This document shows positions 60,663-64,000 of a DNA stretch of 64,000 nt, piece by piece. A program made the position numbers and the translations under genes. Source of the stretch: Welwitschia mirabilis. Taxonomy: Eukaryota; Gnetophyta; Gnetopsida; Welwitschiales. Positions within the stretch are counted from its first letter, which is position 1. Every line of letters starts with the position of its first letter. A model generated the notes under the pieces. That model worked only from the letters and a program-made list of their open reading frames with translations, made no database searches and was not told where the DNA came from. Location of the stretch: the NCBI GenBank assembly GCA_051453625.1, contig JBOZIK010000001.1:179535661-179599660 (forward strand), given 5' to 3'.

Positions 60663-63600
60663 TATACTTATTCTTAGTTGATGATGATGAAATTAATGTG
60701 TCTTTTTACTTTTCTAATAAATTAGATTCATGCCATGAAAAAGCATGACACTTGAAGTGGATATTCTATCACTTGGACTTCCATCATAATCAACATTAGA
60801 AAAACAATGTAATTTTTCATCTACTTTTTCAAAATATAAGCCACAATTCAAGGTTTCAACACATACCTTATAAAGTACTTCAAAGCAATCAAATCATTTC
60901 TCTAGGTTTATCCATAAATATACTCATAAAGAAAGTGAAAAGTTAATGTCTAGTCTAGTATGGTAAATAAATCTAAGAGATCCAATTATACTTCTATACA
61001 AAGATGCTTCATCCTTGTTGAGATTTCCTTTTATCAATTTTCAAATTATAAGGTAAAGGTGTTAATTGTACTTTTTCATTATAAGTTCATACTTATCCAT
61101 AATGGCTTATGCAAATTTACTTTGATGTATGGACACATTCATCTTAATTAAATTAAATATCAAGAAATTAGTTCAAAATGTTTAAAACTTTCATTTTAAA
61201 TTCAAATGTCATCTCCTCCTTTAACTAATCAATTAACATTTGAGAGGATGGAAGGAACATGATATCATTAACATAAAGAAAGATCTTAATGAACTCATCA
61301 TTCTCATGCTTGAAATATAATGTAGGCTCTAAAATGCATCATTTATATATTATTTTAATAATATAGGCATTGATTCTTTTGAGTCAAGCCCTTAGATCTT
61401 GCTTTAGCTTATATAGGCCCTTTTTCAACCTATAACTATTATGCTCTTTTCCTTGAATGATATATCCTTTAGGCTAAAAAATGCATACTTCCTCTTTTAA
61501 GTATCCACTTAATAATGCTCAGTTTACATCCATTTCATGTAGCTTGTATCCACCATATATAGCCAAATAAATCATTAAGTTTATTGTTTTAAATCTTATC
61601 ACTAATGCAAATATTTCTTAATCATCAATATGTTTCTTTTGTTTGTATCCTTTAGCTACCAGCCTTTTGTTGTAACTTTTGATGTCATAATTTTTATCCC
61701 TTTTTTACATAAATTCATTGTTAATTAATTATTTTCTTACATTTTGGCCTGTTAACTATTTTTCATGTGTTATTCTTCATAATGGTTGTCATTTCTTTGT
61801 CCATTGCCTCTTTTCTAATTGAAGATTTAATTACTTCTTCAACTTAATTTGGCTCATTTATGAAGGCTAAATAAGAAACATAAATATCGTTTACCTAAAT
61901 TCTTATTAATATTTTATTTAAATTTTGATCAATCATTTAACTTGTTGGATGATCCCTTAAGAATTTTGATAAAATTTGAGGTTGATTAGAAGTAAACTTT
62001 GGTTGTTCATTATCTGCACCATCTATGAAGTATCGAGGCCTAAACTTGAATTTATTAAACTTCACTTTTGAAATGAAATATTTGTGGCTAATGGATTCAA
62101 AACAATAATATGCACAAGACTTAATATCAAACCAATAAAAATTCATTTTTTATTTCTTTCATCTAACTTATATGTAAATTAATTGAGAACATGAACCCCA
62201 AATATGTAGCTAAATATTTTCAAATGTAATAGCATTACTACTCTTTTGAAAATAAGCTCATAATGTGTCTTTTCTTAATTATTTGATATAACAACTCTAT
62301 TAAAAAGATAATTTGTTATAATAATGGCCTCACACCAACATTTATTTGGCAACTTGGCTTGAAGTAGTGAACATCTAGTAATTTCTTTAATTATTTATTA
62401 TTTTTTCCTACAATGTCATTAGATTGAGGAAAGTAGTCATAGACGATCTACTTTTGAATATCACATTTACTAAAAACTTGTACAAATTTTTAATTCACAA
62501 ATTCATCACTTTTGTCACTCCTAATTTCTTTAATTTTTGTATCCAACTAATTCTTAACATTATTTTTGAAATATTTAAAATTAAATAAAGATTTTATCTT
62601 TTGAATTTAGTATGAAAGACCAAACATATCTTGAGTAATCATCTATAATAACCATAAAATACTCGGATCCTTTAAAAGAAGAAGCTTACATTGGTCCAAC
62701 AAGATTTATGTGAACTAACTCCAATGGTTTTTTTATTTCTTTCCATTGAAGTATTATGAGTACTTTCCTTTTGTTTGCCTTTCATGCACATTTGACATAT
62801 TTCATTTGGGATGAAGAAGCATTTGATTCCCAACACACTTTACTTTTTGGTCATCTCCATAATGTTTTGGCATGTACAATGGTCTAACCTCATATGCCAT
62901 AAAATTGGATCATCTTTGATCAAAAAAGACATAAGAATTAATTCTAATCTTTCATATGCTTGTTTTTCATCTAATGAAATTTATGCATAAATTTAATTTT
63001 CACATTCTTTGGAGATCATATGTAATTCCTTAATTATCTTTAATTATGTAATTAACCTCATCAAACATAATTTTGTTTCTTTTTTATGCCATTTTTTCAA
63101 TAGTAAGAAGAGAATAAGATAATGTTGGAACATAAAAACATCCTACACATTAATGTACCTTTCATCATTCAAAGTAAGCTTGACATCACCAAATGCCTTT
63201 ACCTTTAATAAATGTACCATCTCCCACATTAATGGAACCTAAATCCATAGACTTGGAATTTTGAAACATATCTCTATGAGATGTTATGTAATTTGACAAT
63301 CACTATTCATAATCCATGTAGAATAATCAAAAGCTTTTGTAGTAACCGTGATTGAAAAATTTAAAGGCCCTCCTTCAATGCATTTTTCTTTATCATTTTG
63401 CACTTGTGAAGAACTATAGAATCATCATCTTATGCTTTGGATGTTTCTTCATCAATTGATAAGGGAAAAAAATTAATCTTCCATTAACATTTGACTTTAG
63501 TGTGATTTAATTTTTTATAATTTTTACACCAAAGGTTATCTTGTTTTTTACTTGAAGGTTGTTCATACAATGAAGAGTTATTGTAACAAAAATTTCCTCT

Positions 63601-64000
63601 TCCTCTAAAATTTTATTATATTTCACCTCTTGAATTTGGACTTATTCCTCTTTATTATCCTCTAAAATTTTAATTAGCTCCTTGAGAAATCTGAGAATCT
63701 TGTGTTTCTTATGATCCTTGGTATTGGTCATTTATTCTTCCTCCACCTCTTTTGTTTCTTCCTCCTCTAAGATGTTGATTTCTAGCTAAGGATGCATTAT
63801 CATGTGAGATATCATATATTTTTAAGTTCTTTAAGGTCTTCAATTAATAAACTAAATTATCAATGGAGTAGATTTAAGTTCTTTGGTTTGAAGAATGGTG
63901 ATCATGCATTTCCTATATCTATGATCATTATAAAATACTTGTATTAACTTATTAATATTTTTTCTTCTACTCAATCCATAATCATATTCATTCAAATTTC
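60663..64000 (-). pseudogene. Ty1/copia retrotransposon gag-pol, minus strand, decayed, runs off the window
   Basis: In element order from high to low coordinates: gag (63470-64000) with a knuckle near 63480-63540 (CKNYKKLNHTKVKC, second Cys now Tyr); protease region about 63050-63470; zinc region with LWHMRLDHC near 62880 and CMKGKQKES near 62780; integrase core 62390-62760 (IRSDKSDEF, DYFPQSND); linker 61750-62390 (open piece 61937-62146); RT 61230-61740 (RLVAKGYKQ, MDVN-x-ALLSGYLKEEV, YKLKQDLRA, then LYVNDIMF, where the catalytic D-D is N-D); RNase H 60663-60900 (FSNVDYDGSPSDRIS), cut off by the LTR at SSSSTKNKY. Copia elements normally encode one polyprotein; stops occur in all parts here. 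Confidence 0.88.

Noticed and set aside
1-64000. Endogenous pararetrovirus
   Set aside because: The RT blocks are Ty3/gypsy or copia type with LTRs, integrase or LTR-retroelement primer sites; I saw no movement or coat protein patterns.
1-64000. CRISPR arrays, rRNA or tRNA genes, bacterial operons
   Set aside because: No regularly spaced identical repeats, no rRNA or tRNA cloverleaf sequence seen; gene fragments have plant introns and retroelement structure.

Overview
The window is AT-rich nuclear DNA from a land plant. The mobile elements show this: Athila/Tat-type and Tekay/Del-type Ty3/gypsy elements, Ty1/copia elements and a CACTA transposon end. Two decayed host genes also support it, a poly(A)-binding protein and an AP180/ANTH clathrin-assembly protein. 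I cannot name a species. No gene in the window looks intact; every coding region has stops or frameshifts. It reads as old, nested, heterochromatin-like repeat DNA. There are 18 runs of N. Eleven of the thirteen 100-N runs are flanked by near-copies of the same sequence, so many apparent tandem duplications are probably unmerged contig overlaps.

Layout. 1-4035: minus-strand Tekay-like gypsy remnants (RNase H, RT, protease linker, gag). 4036-10682: a minus-strand Athila/Tat-like element (partial RT, protease, gag, leader with repeated hairpins, tRNA-Asp-type primer site, 5' LTR), fused to the Tekay-like gag just before the RT catalytic motif. 10683-17862: mostly unassigned, with a possible LINE tail, two copies of a tRNA-Met primer site next to an LTR end, and a GTGGAA-type minisatellite. 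17990-18302 plus 28395-28565: one minus-strand PABP pseudogene split by a 10.1 kb insertion.

18308-28389: the best-defined object, a plus-strand Athila/Tat-type LTR element with a 5-bp target duplication (TATAG), LTRs, primer site, polypurine tract and a single unfamiliar acidic ORF. I see no polymerase in it. 28955-38485: several Tekay-like copies, one with integrase and LTR, a second copy of the Athila RT/Tekay gag chimera, and an inverted fragment. 40950-41760: plus-strand copia integrase. 47948-51904: exons of an AP180/ANTH gene, partly doubled around a gap. 53691-53944: a CACTA end with a hairpin array. 59621-60662: a Tekay-like LTR inserted in the RNase H of a minus-strand copia element that fills 60663-64000.

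The most unusual signals are four. (1) All three Tekay-like RT copies have Glu-Lys where the catalytic Asp-Asp should be, so the copies share an already dead polymerase. (2) The same chimeric gag/RT junction occurs at two loci. (3) A hairpin family recurs in the LTRs and leaders of the Athila-like elements. (4) The 18-28 kb element carries an ORF I do not recognise in place of gag-pol.
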